A stretch of DNA of 64,000 bases from Rhodovulum sp. P5 (GTDB lineage: Bacteria > Pseudomonadota > Alphaproteobacteria > Rhodobacterales > Rhodobacteraceae), in assembly GCF_002079305.1 (NCBI RefSeq), contig NZ_CP015039.1, positions 3,209,501 to 3,273,500 on the forward strand, in the 5' to 3' direction. The notes beneath the pieces were generated by a model. It saw nothing but the letters and a program-made list of their open reading frames with translations, was not told the DNA's origin and made no database searches. Shown one piece after another: positions 1 through 9,330 of the stretch (the stretch's first letter is position 1; each line of letters opens with the position of its first letter). Position numbers and translations under genes: made by a program.

Positions 1-341
1 ATGTGCACATCGTTGGCCGGGCGAAGGACCTGATCATCTCGGGCGGTTACAACATCTATCCCAAGGAAATCGAACTGGTGCTGGACGACCAGCCCGGCGT
101 TCTGGAAAGCGCGGTGATCGGCGTGCCCCATCCCGATTTCGGCGAAAGCGTCGTGGCGGTTCTGGTGCCCGCACCGGGGGAAAGCCCCGACATCGAGGCC
201 ATTGCTGCAGTGCTCCGGGAACGCCTGGCCGGCTTCAAGCAGCCCCGCCACTTCGAAGTCGTCGATGAACTGCCCCGCAACACAATGGGCAAGGTGCAAA
301 AGAACGTGCTGCGTGACCGCTACGCCGCCCTGTTCGGGTGA
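1..341 (+). CDS. matB: Malonyl-CoA synthetase-like AMP-forming ligase, C-terminal fragment
   Basis: Partial: the reading frame is open to the left edge, so only the C-terminal subdomain of an acyl-activating (ANL superfamily) enzyme is present. Visible motifs are GRAKDLIISGGYNIYPKEIE, the hinge region between the two subdomains, and PRNTMGKVQKNVLR near the end, whose MGK lysine is the one that catalyses adenylation in this family. The pieces PHPDFGE and LPRNTMGKVQKN are typical of MatB, which activates malonate (or methylmalonate) to its CoA thioester using ATP. A different acyl-CoA synthetase of the same superfamily remains possible because the substrate-binding N-terminal domain is outside the window. 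The gene ends 7 bp before the convergent selD stop. Confidence 0.75.
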   Translation, partial: VHIVGRAKDLIISGGYNIYPKEIELVLDDQPGVLESAVIGVPHPDFGESVVAVLVPAPGESPDIEAIAAVLRERLAGFKQPRHFEVVDELPRNTMGKVQKNVLRDRYAALFG

Positions 342-348
342 CGTCAGG

Positions 349-1410
349 CTAGCGGATGACCACGCGCGGGGTGGCCGCCTCTGCCACCTCTCCGATGACG
401 GAGGCATGGGCAAACCCCTGGTCGGCAAAGAGCGCCAGCACGTCGTCGAGTGCAGACCGTGCGCAACTGACCAATAATCCGCCACTGGTCTGCGGGTCCG
501 TCAGAAGCGACCGCTCGGTCTGGGCAAAGCGTTCGGGCAGGACGACATCATGGCCGTAGCTTGCCCAGTTGCGGCCCGAGGCCCCGGTCGCGCAGCCCTG
601 ATCCAGCAGCGCGCGCACCTCGTCCATCACGGGCACGGCGTCCCAGTCGATATGCAAGGCGCAGCCCGCGCCGCGCGCCATTTCCATGCCGTGCCCGCCC
701 AGACCGAAGCCCGTGACATCGGTCATCGCATGCACGCCCTCTAGCGCCGCAAGCGCCGGGCCGGGGGTGTTCAGGCGGGTCATCGTGTCGATCAGTTGGG
801 CATAGCCCCCATCGCTCAGCAGCCCCTTGCCGAAGGCGCCCGACATAACCCCGCTGCCCAATGGTTTGCCCAGCACCAGAACGTCGCCGGGCTGTGCCCC
901 GGCATTCCGGCGCACCTGATCGGGATGGATCACGCCAAGGGCCACCAGTCCATAGATCGGCTCCACCGCGTCGATGCTGTGCCCGCCGGCCACGGGGATC
1001 CCGGCCGCGGCGCAGGTGGCCCGCCCGCCGTCGAGGATCCGCCCGATGGTCTGCGTGGACAGCGCGCCCAGCGGCATGCCGACCAGCGCCAGCGCCATGA
1101 TCGGCCTGCCGCCCATCGCGTAGACGTCGCTGAGCGCATTGGTCGCCGCGATCTGGCCGAAATGGAACGGGTCATCCACCATCGGCATGAAGAAGTCGGT
1201 CGTGGCCACCAGCGCCTGATCGTCGTTCAGCTGGTAGACCGCCGCATCGTCCGACGTCGCTGTGCCCACCAGCAGATCCTCCGGTATGGGCAGGTCGGCC
1301 GCGTTGCCCAGCAGTTCAGACAGGACGCCCGGCGCGATCTTGCATCCGCAGCCGCCGCCATGGGCCAGCTTTGTCAGGCGTTCTTCACCGGCGGGGATGT
1401 CGAGGGTCAT
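349..1410 (-). CDS. selD: Selenide, water dikinase (selenophosphate synthetase)
   Basis: Makes selenophosphate from selenide and ATP, the selenium donor for selenocysteine and 2-selenouridine synthesis. The 353-residue protein has normal family length. The glycine-rich N-terminal loop HGGGCGCK (about residues 17-24) carries the catalytic cysteine (here Cys, not Sec) and the essential lysine. The AIR-synthase-like core follows, with ATTDFF, the NALSDVYAMGG metal/ATP-binding segment, GGHSID and MTDVTGFGLGGH. LTDPQTSGGLL near the C-terminus is also characteristic. No selA, selB, mnmH or Sec-tRNA gene lies next to it, so it stands alone here. It converges on the matB-like gene with a 7 bp gap. 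Confidence 0.95.
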   Translation of the reverse strand: MTLDIPAGEERLTKLAHGGGCGCKIAPGVLSELLGNAADLPIPEDLLVGTATSDDAAVYQLNDDQALVATTDFFMPMVDDPFHFGQIAATNALSDVYAMGGRPIMALALVGMPLGALSTQTIGRILDGGRATCAAAGIPVAGGHSIDAVEPIYGLVALGVIHPDQVRRNAGAQPGDVLVLGKPLGSGVMSGAFGKGLLSDGGYAQLIDTMTRLNTPGPALAALEGVHAMTDVTGFGLGGHGMEMARGAGCALHIDWDAVPVMDEVRALLDQGCATGASGRNWASYGHDVVLPERFAQTERSLLTDPQTSGGLLVSCARSALDDVLALFADQGFAHASVIGEVAEAATPRVVIR

Positions 1411-1532
1411 GGGCGATCTCCGGGTCTGGCGTATCGGGCAGCACCAGCGATAGGCCCGTGCCGGGCGGAGGTCAACGCAGCGCCGGTCAGAGGGCCATCA
1501 TCGGCGCGGCGGCCGTGCCCGTCAGATCCGTA

Positions 1533-4460
1533 TCACGCCGCAGCGCCGGGGGCCCCATAGCGTTTCAGGATGAACTGGGCGAGGTCGTCCACCGGCATCG
1601 GCCGGGCAAGGGCAAATCCCTGCAGCACCGAACAGCCGATCTCGGTCAGCAACCTGACATGGTCTTGGGTCTCCACGCCCTCTGCCACGACCTCGATGCC
1701 AAGCGCGCGCCCGATTTCGACGATGGCCTTGACCAGTTGGTAATGCGGCTCCGACCCGGTGATCGGGGCGATGATTGCCCGGTCGACCTTCATCGCATCC
1801 GGCCCGACCGAGATCAGCCCGGCGATGGAGGCGCGACAACTGCCGAAATCGTCGATTTCGACGCGGATGTCGTTTTCCTTCAGCGTGTCGATGGACCAGC
1901 GCAGGGCCTCGCTGAGGGTGTCGAGCGACATCGATTCCAGAAGTTCGATCGACACCTCGGTATCGGGGTCGATATCGGCCCGCAGGCTTTCGGCAAGGTC
2001 CTGATGCATCAGCCGGTCGGCGGTGACGTTGAAGCTGATCTTCGGCATCAGGATGCCGCGGGCCTTCAGCGCCCGAAGATCGTTGGCAGAGCGTTCGAAC
2101 AGAATCCGGTCGATCCGTCCGGTGACCTTCAGTTCGTCCGCATAGGGCAGGAATTCGCCCGGTGACAGAAGGCCGTGTTCGGGATGCTGCCAGCGGCACA
2201 GCATCTCCACCCCCCTTAGCGCCAGCGAGCCGCAGTAGAACTGGGGCTGATAGAACGGCACGAATTCGCGCCGCTCGATCCCAAGCAGGATCTCGTCCGA
2301 CATCTTGCGGCTGCGGACCATCTGGTGCTGCAGATCGTCGTTGAAGAAGGCGTATTGGTTCCGCCCTGCCTTCTTCGCCCGGTAAAGCGCCATGTCGGAG
2401 TTCACCAGCGTCTTGCGCGCATCGAACCCCGCCCCCTGGCCGAAGGCGATGCCGATGCTGGCGCCGATCCGGCAGGAATGGCCCTCATAACTCACGGGGT
2501 TGGCAAGATCCTCGACGATGCTGCTGGCGACGGCCTCGACATCCGCCTTGTCCGGGCCGCCGAGAATGGCAATCAGGAACTCGTCACCGCCGATCCGGAA
2601 CGTGTGCTCGCCGGATCCTGTTCGCATTCTCAGCACGTCCGAGACATGCTGAAGGATGAAATCGCCGGCGTCATGCCCGATGGTGTCGTTGATTTCCTTG
2701 AACCGGTCCACGTCCACATGAAGCAGGGCGAAATCCTCGCCGTTCCGGCCGGATGTCTCGTCGATCTCGGACAGGAAGTCTTCGGCAAAGCGGCGGTTGG
2801 GCAGGCCGGTCAATGCATCGTGGCGGGCCTGATGCTCGATCTCCCGGTTGGTCTTTTCCAGCGTCTTCATCTGACACTCGATCTGGGCCTTCTGGTCGGC
2901 GTTGCGCAACAGAAGCTCGCGGCGTTCGATATTGGCATTGCGCAGGCGTTCGATGGCCTCGGCAAGGCGCCGGAAGCCCGCCCCACCGCCTTTCAGGACA
3001 AGGCGCCGTTCGGTCGCGCCCTGTGCAAGGTCAAGGATCGCAGACGTCACCGTGGCCAGCGGGCGCGCGACATGGCGGTTCGCGGCAAATGCCGCCGCAA
3101 TCACCGCGACCGCGACCAGCAGCAGCACGGCAAAGGTGCTTTTGGCAAAGACGCTGATCCAGTGGCTGGCCGACAGGCGCACCTCTTCCGTCGTGGCGGT
3201 GATCGAGGTGCCAAGCCGGTTCAGCAGCGCGTCGTATTCCTGTTCGGCCGACCGGCGGGCAAAGGTCGCGGCATGGGCGTTCGACCAGGTTTCTTCCGCC
3301 TCGGCGACCAGCCTGCGCAGGCGGTTGATTTCTTCCTCCGACTGGTTGCGAAGGGTCATCACATGGGGCAGGCGCAACCGGGTCTGCACGATCCGTGCGC
3401 GGACCTGGCCGTTCAGGGTCTCAAGGTCGTCCAGCGGTGTCGTGGCCAGTGTCGCCGCCATCGCGCGGGCTTCGCTGAGGGCCAAGTTGACGCGGCTGAT
3501 GGCGATATCGCCCGTCCGCAGGCTGCGAATGCGGTTGCGCTCGTCCTCGCTCTTGTCGACGGTTTCCTGCAATTGCCGGGTCAGTTCCCTGTAGCGGGTT
3601 TCGGCGGCGCGGGAATAGGCCTCGGACGCCCAATAGGCGTTCTGGGTCAGCGTGTTGATCGTGTCGGGGCCGGCCTCGGACAGCACCGCGAGGCTGGCGC
3701 GAAGCCGGGCCGTCGACGGTTTGCAGATATTCGCGGTTTCGCCCTCCTGTTCCGGGGTACAGGGCGGGGGAAGCTGTTCGAGCTTCGCCTCGATGCCCTT
3801 CAGCGGCACCTCCAGCCCGGTCTCGGTGCCCTTGAACCGGTCAAAGCTTGCGATGTGGCGGCGAATATGTTCGGCGGTCACCATCGCGCCGAACAGGACA
3901 TGCAGCCGCTCTGTGATGATGCGCTGCTCGTCTTCCAGTTCTTTCGACGCCGTGGTCGAGGCCGCAAGGTCCAGCCGGGCAAGTTCGGCCTCGTGCCCGA
4001 CCAGCGCGGCGACCTGGTTGAGGGCTTCGTCGAGGTTCGTCATCGCCCGGGTCGCGGTGTCGGCCTGGCTTGCGGCAACGATGAAGGCCGTCAGGGTATC
4101 GGCGGCGATGATGCCGGAGTCGTCGGCAAAGCCATTCCCGGGATCGGCAAAGCGCAATGCCTCGATCTTGGCGGAGAGAACGTCGAAGGCCGCAATCGCA
4201 CGTTGCTGGCCTTCGGGGTCGGGCGACTGGCGATACTGGCGGATGGTGCGGGACAGATCCTGCCGGGCCGCGTCGACCGCCTCGATCGCGCCCCAGCGGT
4301 CGACCTGACCGCTCAACTCATTGATCGATGTCCACGCAGCGATCCCCAACAGGAACACGCCCAGAACCGTTGCCGCGATGGCTTGGTTCAGGCCGTGTGT
4401 CATGGACGTGCCCTGCGCCAGGGGCCGGGCGATCCAGTCTGTTGGGGCGCGCAGCTTCAT
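1533..4460 (-). CDS. Membrane-anchored diguanylate cyclase/phosphodiesterase (GGDEF-EAL)
   Basis: Predicted inner-membrane c-di-GMP enzyme. There is an N-terminal membrane segment (AIAATVLGVFLLGIAAW), a roughly 380-residue helical periplasmic region, a second membrane segment (FAVLLLVAVAVIAAAF) and a HAMP-like linker. A GGDEF domain with an intact RIGGDEF signature (near residue 624) and an EAL domain follow. The EAL signature reads EMLCRW. Other catalytic markers are present: FNVTADRL, IELLESM, IDDFGS, MKVDRAI and AEGVET, so both activities look possible. The start is uncertain: the longest frame overlaps the upstream gene, so I chose ATG at 4460, 10 bp after that gene's stop. ATG at 4403 is an alternative. 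It is the last gene of a minus-strand signalling cluster. Confidence 0.9.
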   Translation of the reverse strand: MKLRAPTDWIARPLAQGTSMTHGLNQAIAATVLGVFLLGIAAWTSINELSGQVDRWGAIEAVDAARQDLSRTIRQYRQSPDPEGQQRAIAAFDVLSAKIEALRFADPGNGFADDSGIIAADTLTAFIVAASQADTATRAMTNLDEALNQVAALVGHEAELARLDLAASTTASKELEDEQRIITERLHVLFGAMVTAEHIRRHIASFDRFKGTETGLEVPLKGIEAKLEQLPPPCTPEQEGETANICKPSTARLRASLAVLSEAGPDTINTLTQNAYWASEAYSRAAETRYRELTRQLQETVDKSEDERNRIRSLRTGDIAISRVNLALSEARAMAATLATTPLDDLETLNGQVRARIVQTRLRLPHVMTLRNQSEEEINRLRRLVAEAEETWSNAHAATFARRSAEQEYDALLNRLGTSITATTEEVRLSASHWISVFAKSTFAVLLLVAVAVIAAAFAANRHVARPLATVTSAILDLAQGATERRLVLKGGGAGFRRLAEAIERLRNANIERRELLLRNADQKAQIECQMKTLEKTNREIEHQARHDALTGLPNRRFAEDFLSEIDETSGRNGEDFALLHVDVDRFKEINDTIGHDAGDFILQHVSDVLRMRTGSGEHTFRIGGDEFLIAILGGPDKADVEAVASSIVEDLANPVSYEGHSCRIGASIGIAFGQGAGFDARKTLVNSDMALYRAKKAGRNQYAFFNDDLQHQMVRSRKMSDEILLGIERREFVPFYQPQFYCGSLALRGVEMLCRWQHPEHGLLSPGEFLPYADELKVTGRIDRILFERSANDLRALKARGILMPKISFNVTADRLMHQDLAESLRADIDPDTEVSIELLESMSLDTLSEALRWSIDTLKENDIRVEIDDFGSCRASIAGLISVGPDAMKVDRAIIAPITGSEPHYQLVKAIVEIGRALGIEVVAEGVETQDHVRLLTEIGCSVLQGFALARPMPVDDLAQFILKRYGAPGAAA

Positions 4461-4470
4461 GTGGCGCAGA

Positions 4471-4914
4471 TCAGCGACACACCATGACCAGGCCCTGGTC
4501 GCGGTTTGCATGCATACTGAAGCAATGGAAGTCGTACACTTCCTGCGTGTCGTAGTGGTACCACTTCAGCACCGCGTCATCCTCGATATCGGCGGCGGCC
4601 CAGACACGCGGCCAGACCAGCTCGCCGGTCAGGTCGGGGGTTTGGGAATAATCCGCGGCGACCATTTCGGGTTCGCGATTGTCGGCGATGACGGTCGACC
4701 CGGTGAACAGGTTGACGCCCTGGCGGGAGTGCACGAACGGCAGATCGGGGTCATAGACGGCCTGCGTGGCGGCCTCGATGCCGTCGCGGTCGATGATCTC
4801 GACCAGCGCCTTGGCCAGGGCGCGGCCTTCTTCCTTGGTGCCGAGAACCGGCGCGGCTGCGGCCGGGACGGCGGCAATGGCCAGGATGACGGGCGTCAGG
4901 ACTTTGCGGAGCAT
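4471..4914 (-). CDS. Small secreted Cache-like sensor protein
   Basis: A 147-residue protein with a clear signal peptide (LRKVLTPVILAIAAVPAAAA). The mature part resembles a single Cache-type ligand-binding domain: a long N-terminal helix (ALAKALVEIIDRDGIEAA), then strands including PFVHSRQGVNLFTGSTVI and a C-terminal YHYDTQEVYDFHCFSMHA segment. It has no membrane anchor or output domain, so it would act as a soluble periplasmic protein. ATG at 4914 is preceded by an AGAGAGG ribosome site, which fixes the start; a longer frame to 4953 lacks support. The gene sits 10 bp upstream of the GGDEF-EAL gene and downstream of the chemoreceptor, suggesting it feeds ligand information to one of them. That role is inference. 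Confidence 0.65.
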   Translation of the reverse strand: MLRKVLTPVILAIAAVPAAAAPVLGTKEEGRALAKALVEIIDRDGIEAATQAVYDPDLPFVHSRQGVNLFTGSTVIADNREPEMVAADYSQTPDLTGELVWPRVWAAADIEDDAVLKWYHYDTQEVYDFHCFSMHANRDQGLVMVCR

Positions 4915-5157
4915 GTTGGGAACCTCTCTTCGTGTTTCCGGATGTGAGTGCAACTGCGGTTACAAAGCCGATTGTTCAGACGTCAGAAGGGCCTCACTGT
5001 GGCATTGCGATGGCGTGTGGGATCGGGGCGAATTCCGCCGCCGGTCTTGCACGACCCGGCGTTTCAGATCGGGTGAAGCGCCGGTCGGTGGTTTCGATGG
5101 GCGGGCGTTGATCTCGCATTCCGCGGGTCAGCCCGCCCCTGTCTTGGGTCTCTGGGG

Positions 5158-7869
5158 TCAGAAATCCTGCCACGCGCTTGCATTCGCGACCTGCCGGGTC
5201 TCGAACGTGGCGTGCTCGACTGGCGCGGGGCTCGCGCTCGGCATGAACTCCATCGCCCCTGTGTCGATCAGGCCCGCGCTTGGCGCTTTCCCTTTCAGTT
5301 GGAAACGGGCCACGATGCCTTGCAGGGTGTCGGCTTCCTGTTTCAGCGTTGTGGACGCGGCCGTCGCCTGTTCCACCATGGCGGCGTTCTGCTGGGTCAC
5401 CTTGTCAAGCTGGGTAACGCCGACATTGATTTCGCCGATGCCCACCGATTGTTCCTGAGCGCCCGAGGCAATGTCGGAGATCAGTTCCGCGATATTGGCG
5501 ACCCGTTCAACGATATCGGTCAGCGCCTCGCCGGTCCGGTTGACCAGCGATACGCCGGAATCGACATGGTCGGAACTGGCAGAGATCAGTTGCTTGATTT
5601 CCTTGGCCGCGTCCGAGGAGCGCTGGGCCAGCGCCCGCACTTCCGAGGCGACGACGGCAAACCCGCGCCCGGCCTCGCCCGCGCGGGCGGCCTCGACGCC
5701 GGCGTTCAGGGCCAGCAGGTTGGTCTGGAAGGCGATGTCGTCGATCACGCCGATGATCTGGGTGATCTCGTCCGACGACTTCTTGATTTCCGACATCGCC
5801 CCGATGGCTTCGGTAACGACACGGCCGCTTTGCTCCGCATCGGTGCGGGCATCCTTGACCACCTTCTCGACCTCGGCCGCGCCTTCCGCGGCGGAGCGGA
5901 CGCTGCTGGTCAACTCATCCAGTGCGGCGGCGGTTTCTTCCAGCGTTGCGGCCTGGTTCTCGGTCCGCTGCGACAGGTCGTCGGAGGCCGAATTGATTTC
6001 CTCGGCGCGGGTGTGAATCTCGGTCGCGTTCTCGACCACCGTGCCCATCAGGTCGTTCAAGGTGTCGATGGTGGCGTTGAAATCCCGGCGAAGTTCTTCA
6101 TAGGCTTCCGGGAACGGATCGTCGAGCGAGCGTGTGAGGTTGCCAGACGACAGCGCGCGCAGCGCATCGGCAAGATTCGAGACGACGAGATGCTGTTCGG
6201 CCGCGCGTTCCTGACGTTCGATTTCCGCGGTCTGGCGCTCTTTTTCCATCTTCGCGCGCTCGATCAGGCCATTGCGGAAGATCACCAGCGCCTCGGCCAT
6301 GCGGGCGATTTCCCCACCCATCAGGCGAAAGCCTTTCACCTCTGCCAGATCGCCATGGGCAAGCCGGTGGGTAACGCGGGTCAAGCGCGAAATCGGCCAG
6401 ATGATCAGGAACCATGTAAAGACCGGTGCCACGAGGAACAGCACAAGACTGGCGGTTCCGATCATGTTCATCCGACGCTCTGCCGTGGCGGCCTGGGCAA
6501 GGATGGCGTCGCCCGCCGATGCGGCCTGTTCGACCATGCTGTCAGCATGCATCACGGCGGTCGGGGCGATCCGGCGCAACCATGCGCCCGCGGCCCGCGA
6601 CGTGGCCTCGGCGCTCATCTGGGCGTCCAGCATGGCCAGCCGGATCCCGACGACACCGGTTTTGGGGTCGGCAATCGCCAAAAGTCGGTCGAGCTTTTCG
6701 ATGATGTCATCGTTGAGGAACGCGTTTTCCTTGAGGTCGACGATTTGCGCCGCTGCCGCATCCAGACGGGCCTGGGCCTCTTCGGCCGCGTCGAAGTCGC
6801 GGGCCGTGGCGCCGAGATAGGACACCGCGACCAGGCTTTCGACGGCAAGCGCGACCTCGTCGGAATCCCGAAGCTGCTGCACCTCGTTCTCGAGAAGGCG
6901 GTGAATGGCATCGCGGTTGAAGATCGAGGCATCCTCGGCGCTGACCATCAGGTTGTAGGTCAGATCGTCGATCGCGATGCTGAGGGCGATATGGCTGCGG
7001 TCGCGAAGGGCCATGATTTCCTTGCGGAAGCCGTCCCGCGCGCGGAACCCCTGGCGCGCTGTCTGGGCAAACGCGTCGCGGGCTTCCTTCAGCGTTGGCA
7101 ACTGCTCGGCGACCGCGTTGGATTCTTCAAGCGTGGCGAGCAGGCCGTCCAGTTTCTTCAGTGAAGAGGTCGCCGTGTCGCGCAGGACGGTGGCAAAGGC
7201 CTTTTCATCGGTCGTGGCAAGCGCAAGGGCGATGCCGGTCAGCAGGTTGATCTCGCCCCGCGCCTGCAGGATCAGCGAAGTCGCGGCGAAATCGTATTCC
7301 AGCATCGCCTCAAGGGTCTGGGACACGACATCGATGGTCTGGTCCCCGGCGAGGTTCATGTCATAGACCGCATCGTCGGACAGCTGTTGCAGCAGGGCCC
7401 GCGTCTCTTCGGCCAGTGTGGTGAACGCCGCCAGTTCGTCAAGCAGCATGTCCCGGCGTGAGAAGTTGGCGCCAAGTGCGCCTTCCATCTCTTCTGCCGC
7501 GGATTCGAGGCCGGTTAGCAGTTCCTCGATCTCGGCCACGGTTTCGGCGGGCAGGTTTTCCATCGCATCCGCCAGAGAGAACATCTGGATCTCCAGATCC
7601 TCGGCGGCCATCTGCAATTCGCCGGGGTCTTTCGCCAGCAACATGTCGGCGACGGCTGTCTGGATGTCGCCGGTGAAACCGATGACCGTCTGGCTGTCCT
7701 GAATGCCGGGCAACTGCTTGCCCAGCAGGTTGTTCAGTGGTCCCGAGAGGGAATGGAAGACGTTCAGGCCGATGAAAACGGCGACGGCAGTCATGGCGCC
7801 CATGGCAAGCAACGTGCCCGAGATTTTCAGGGCGAGACTACCGAGTACATTTGAAAGAAACCTGCGCAT
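5158..7869 (-). CDS. Methyl-accepting chemotaxis protein
   Basis: A 903-residue transmembrane chemoreceptor. Membrane segments lie at about residues 14-36 and 471-493 and flank an unusually long (about 430 residues), mostly helical periplasmic region. A HAMP region (about 490-545) and the cytoplasmic signalling domain follow. The conserved hairpin tip is clear: [20 protein letters not shown], then [19 protein letters not shown] (about 709-750). The extreme C-terminus ends AWQDF, which looks like the aromatic pentapeptide tether that recruits CheR/CheB in other receptors (NWETF in E. coli). ATG at 7869 follows a GGAGGG ribosome site. It lies 67 bp downstream of a type-1 periplasmic binding protein gene in the same direction, which may supply the ligand. 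Confidence 0.95.
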   Translation of the reverse strand: MRRFLSNVLGSLALKISGTLLAMGAMTAVAVFIGLNVFHSLSGPLNNLLGKQLPGIQDSQTVIGFTGDIQTAVADMLLAKDPGELQMAAEDLEIQMFSLADAMENLPAETVAEIEELLTGLESAAEEMEGALGANFSRRDMLLDELAAFTTLAEETRALLQQLSDDAVYDMNLAGDQTIDVVSQTLEAMLEYDFAATSLILQARGEINLLTGIALALATTDEKAFATVLRDTATSSLKKLDGLLATLEESNAVAEQLPTLKEARDAFAQTARQGFRARDGFRKEIMALRDRSHIALSIAIDDLTYNLMVSAEDASIFNRDAIHRLLENEVQQLRDSDEVALAVESLVAVSYLGATARDFDAAEEAQARLDAAAAQIVDLKENAFLNDDIIEKLDRLLAIADPKTGVVGIRLAMLDAQMSAEATSRAAGAWLRRIAPTAVMHADSMVEQAASAGDAILAQAATAERRMNMIGTASLVLFLVAPVFTWFLIIWPISRLTRVTHRLAHGDLAEVKGFRLMGGEIARMAEALVIFRNGLIERAKMEKERQTAEIERQERAAEQHLVVSNLADALRALSSGNLTRSLDDPFPEAYEELRRDFNATIDTLNDLMGTVVENATEIHTRAEEINSASDDLSQRTENQAATLEETAAALDELTSSVRSAAEGAAEVEKVVKDARTDAEQSGRVVTEAIGAMSEIKKSSDEITQIIGVIDDIAFQTNLLALNAGVEAARAGEAGRGFAVVASEVRALAQRSSDAAKEIKQLISASSDHVDSGVSLVNRTGEALTDIVERVANIAELISDIASGAQEQSVGIGEINVGVTQLDKVTQQNAAMVEQATAASTTLKQEADTLQGIVARFQLKGKAPSAGLIDTGAMEFMPSASPAPVEHATFETRQVANASAWQDF

Positions 7870-7936
7870 GGGACCCTCCGCGCTGCGCTGAAGGAGATCG
7901 GGTGCGGGCCGGCCGGGTCGCGGTCGCCCTGCGGTG

Positions 7937-9106
7937 TTAGCTGTCTGCCTCGGGTACGGGCCGTTCGACTGGTTCGAAACGGCCGTCCGGGCCGATCCGG
8001 CTCAGGTACACCTGATCCAGACCCTGATTGTCGCCTGGGCCATAGGCGAGCCGAAGCCCGCCAAGGTCGAACTCGCCCAGACCGGAAAGGGCCTTTGCAA
8101 ACCCTTCGCGGGTCAGCCAAGGTCCGGCGTTTTGCAGGGCGCGGATCGCAACGCGCCCCGAAAGATAGCCCTCCAGCGACGCGAAGCCTGGTTCGGCCTC
8201 GGCGTCCAGTTCGGAAAGGGCTGCGATGAACTCGGCCACGACCGGCAGGCTGTCATCCCACGGGAAGGGCACGACCTGGCTGATGATGACGCCCGCGCCA
8301 TCGGCACCCAGCTCTTCCGCCAGAGCCTTGGAGCCGACGAGGGAGATGCTGGCATAGTCCGGCGTGAAGTCGTGATACTGCGCAACGTCGATGAAGGTGG
8401 CCACAGCCATGTGGGTGCCGATGAAGAAGACGGCCTCCGGTTCGGCCTTGCGCAGCTTGAGAACCGCAACCTTCACGGCGGCGGTGTTGCGGGTGTAGGT
8501 CTCCTCGGCGACGAGGGACAGGCCGCGCTTGCGCAAGGAGGCCCGGACCGCATCGCGCCCGGTTTCGCCGAACGCGTCGTCCTGATACAGGATCGCGACC
8601 CGTTCAAGGCCGCGCACATCCGCCAGATGCGCGATCGCGGCTTCGACCTCGGCGCCGTAGGTGCTGCGGATGTTGATCACATTGGTGACCCACGGGGCGC
8701 GTGCGAAATCGGCGCCGGTCATCGGCCCGATCACGGGCAGCCCGGCATGGCTGGCCATCGTTTGCGTGGCCTGCAACTGGGCGGTGCCGACCTGCCCGAT
8801 CAGGGCGATATGCTCATCCCCCTCGATCACGCCGGCAACGGCGCGAATCGATTCTTCGGGCTCATACCCGTCGTCGAAGCTATCAAGCTGGATCGTCCGA
8901 CCGTGAATGCCGCCGGCCCGGTTCGCCTCTTCGAAGGCGGCGAGAATACCCTGACGCAGGCCGGTGCCAAGCTGAGCCGAAGGCCCTTCCAGCACCGCCA
9001 CCTGGGCGAAACGCACGGTCGTTCGGTCGATGCCACCCGCGGCAAGGCCGGTGGTGGTCGCGGCAAGAGAAAGGATTGCGAGGGCGAGTTTGGCTGCAGG
9101 ATGCAT
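7937..9106 (-). CDS. Periplasmic binding protein type 1, amino-acid ABC transporter LivK-like
   Basis: A 389-residue exported protein with a signal peptide ([20 protein letters not shown]) and a two-lobed type-1 periplasmic binding fold. Typical segments are [43 protein letters not shown] and [15 protein letters not shown]. Proteins of this family bind branched-chain amino acids, amides or similar small ligands for ABC import. No permease or ATPase gene is adjacent; the next gene downstream is a chemoreceptor and then other signalling genes. A sensory role, presenting ligand to the receptor, is therefore at least as likely as transport. ATG at 9106 has a GGAG ribosome site about 8 bp upstream, preferred over ATG at 9133. 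Confidence 0.85.
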   Translation of the reverse strand: MHPAAKLALAILSLAATTTGLAAGGIDRTTVRFAQVAVLEGPSAQLGTGLRQGILAAFEEANRAGGIHGRTIQLDSFDDGYEPEESIRAVAGVIEGDEHIALIGQVGTAQLQATQTMASHAGLPVIGPMTGADFARAPWVTNVINIRSTYGAEVEAAIAHLADVRGLERVAILYQDDAFGETGRDAVRASLRKRGLSLVAEETYTRNTAAVKVAVLKLRKAEPEAVFFIGTHMAVATFIDVAQYHDFTPDYASISLVGSKALAEELGADGAGVIISQVVPFPWDDSLPVVAEFIAALSELDAEAEPGFASLEGYLSGRVAIRALQNAGPWLTREGFAKALSGLGEFDLGGLRLAYGPGDNQGLDQVYLSRIGPDGRFEPVERPVPEADS

Positions 9107-9330
9107 GTCGGGCTCCGCCTGAACGTCATTCATCGAAGACCAGTAGCCCTTCAGGTCTTAACAAGGCGTAGTGGATCACCGGACCCTGCGGATATAACGC
9201 GGCGAACTTTAGCGGAATGGTAGCGTTTCGAGAGGTCACGGGCGCGTGCAGCCGCGCGTGCGACGCAAACGGTAGGCGGGGTCAGGGCCCCGGAATCCTT
9301 GACCTATGTCTTGTCGGTCGCGGTGCCGCG

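Noticed and set aside
2325..4487. Long plus-strand frame opposite the GGDEF-EAL gene
   Set aside because: High-GC third-position bias creates long antisense frames; no domain, no ribosome site, and the opposite strand encodes a clear GGDEF-EAL protein.
5212..7164. 650-codon plus-strand frame opposite the chemoreceptor
   Set aside because: Same antisense effect; no motif or start signal.
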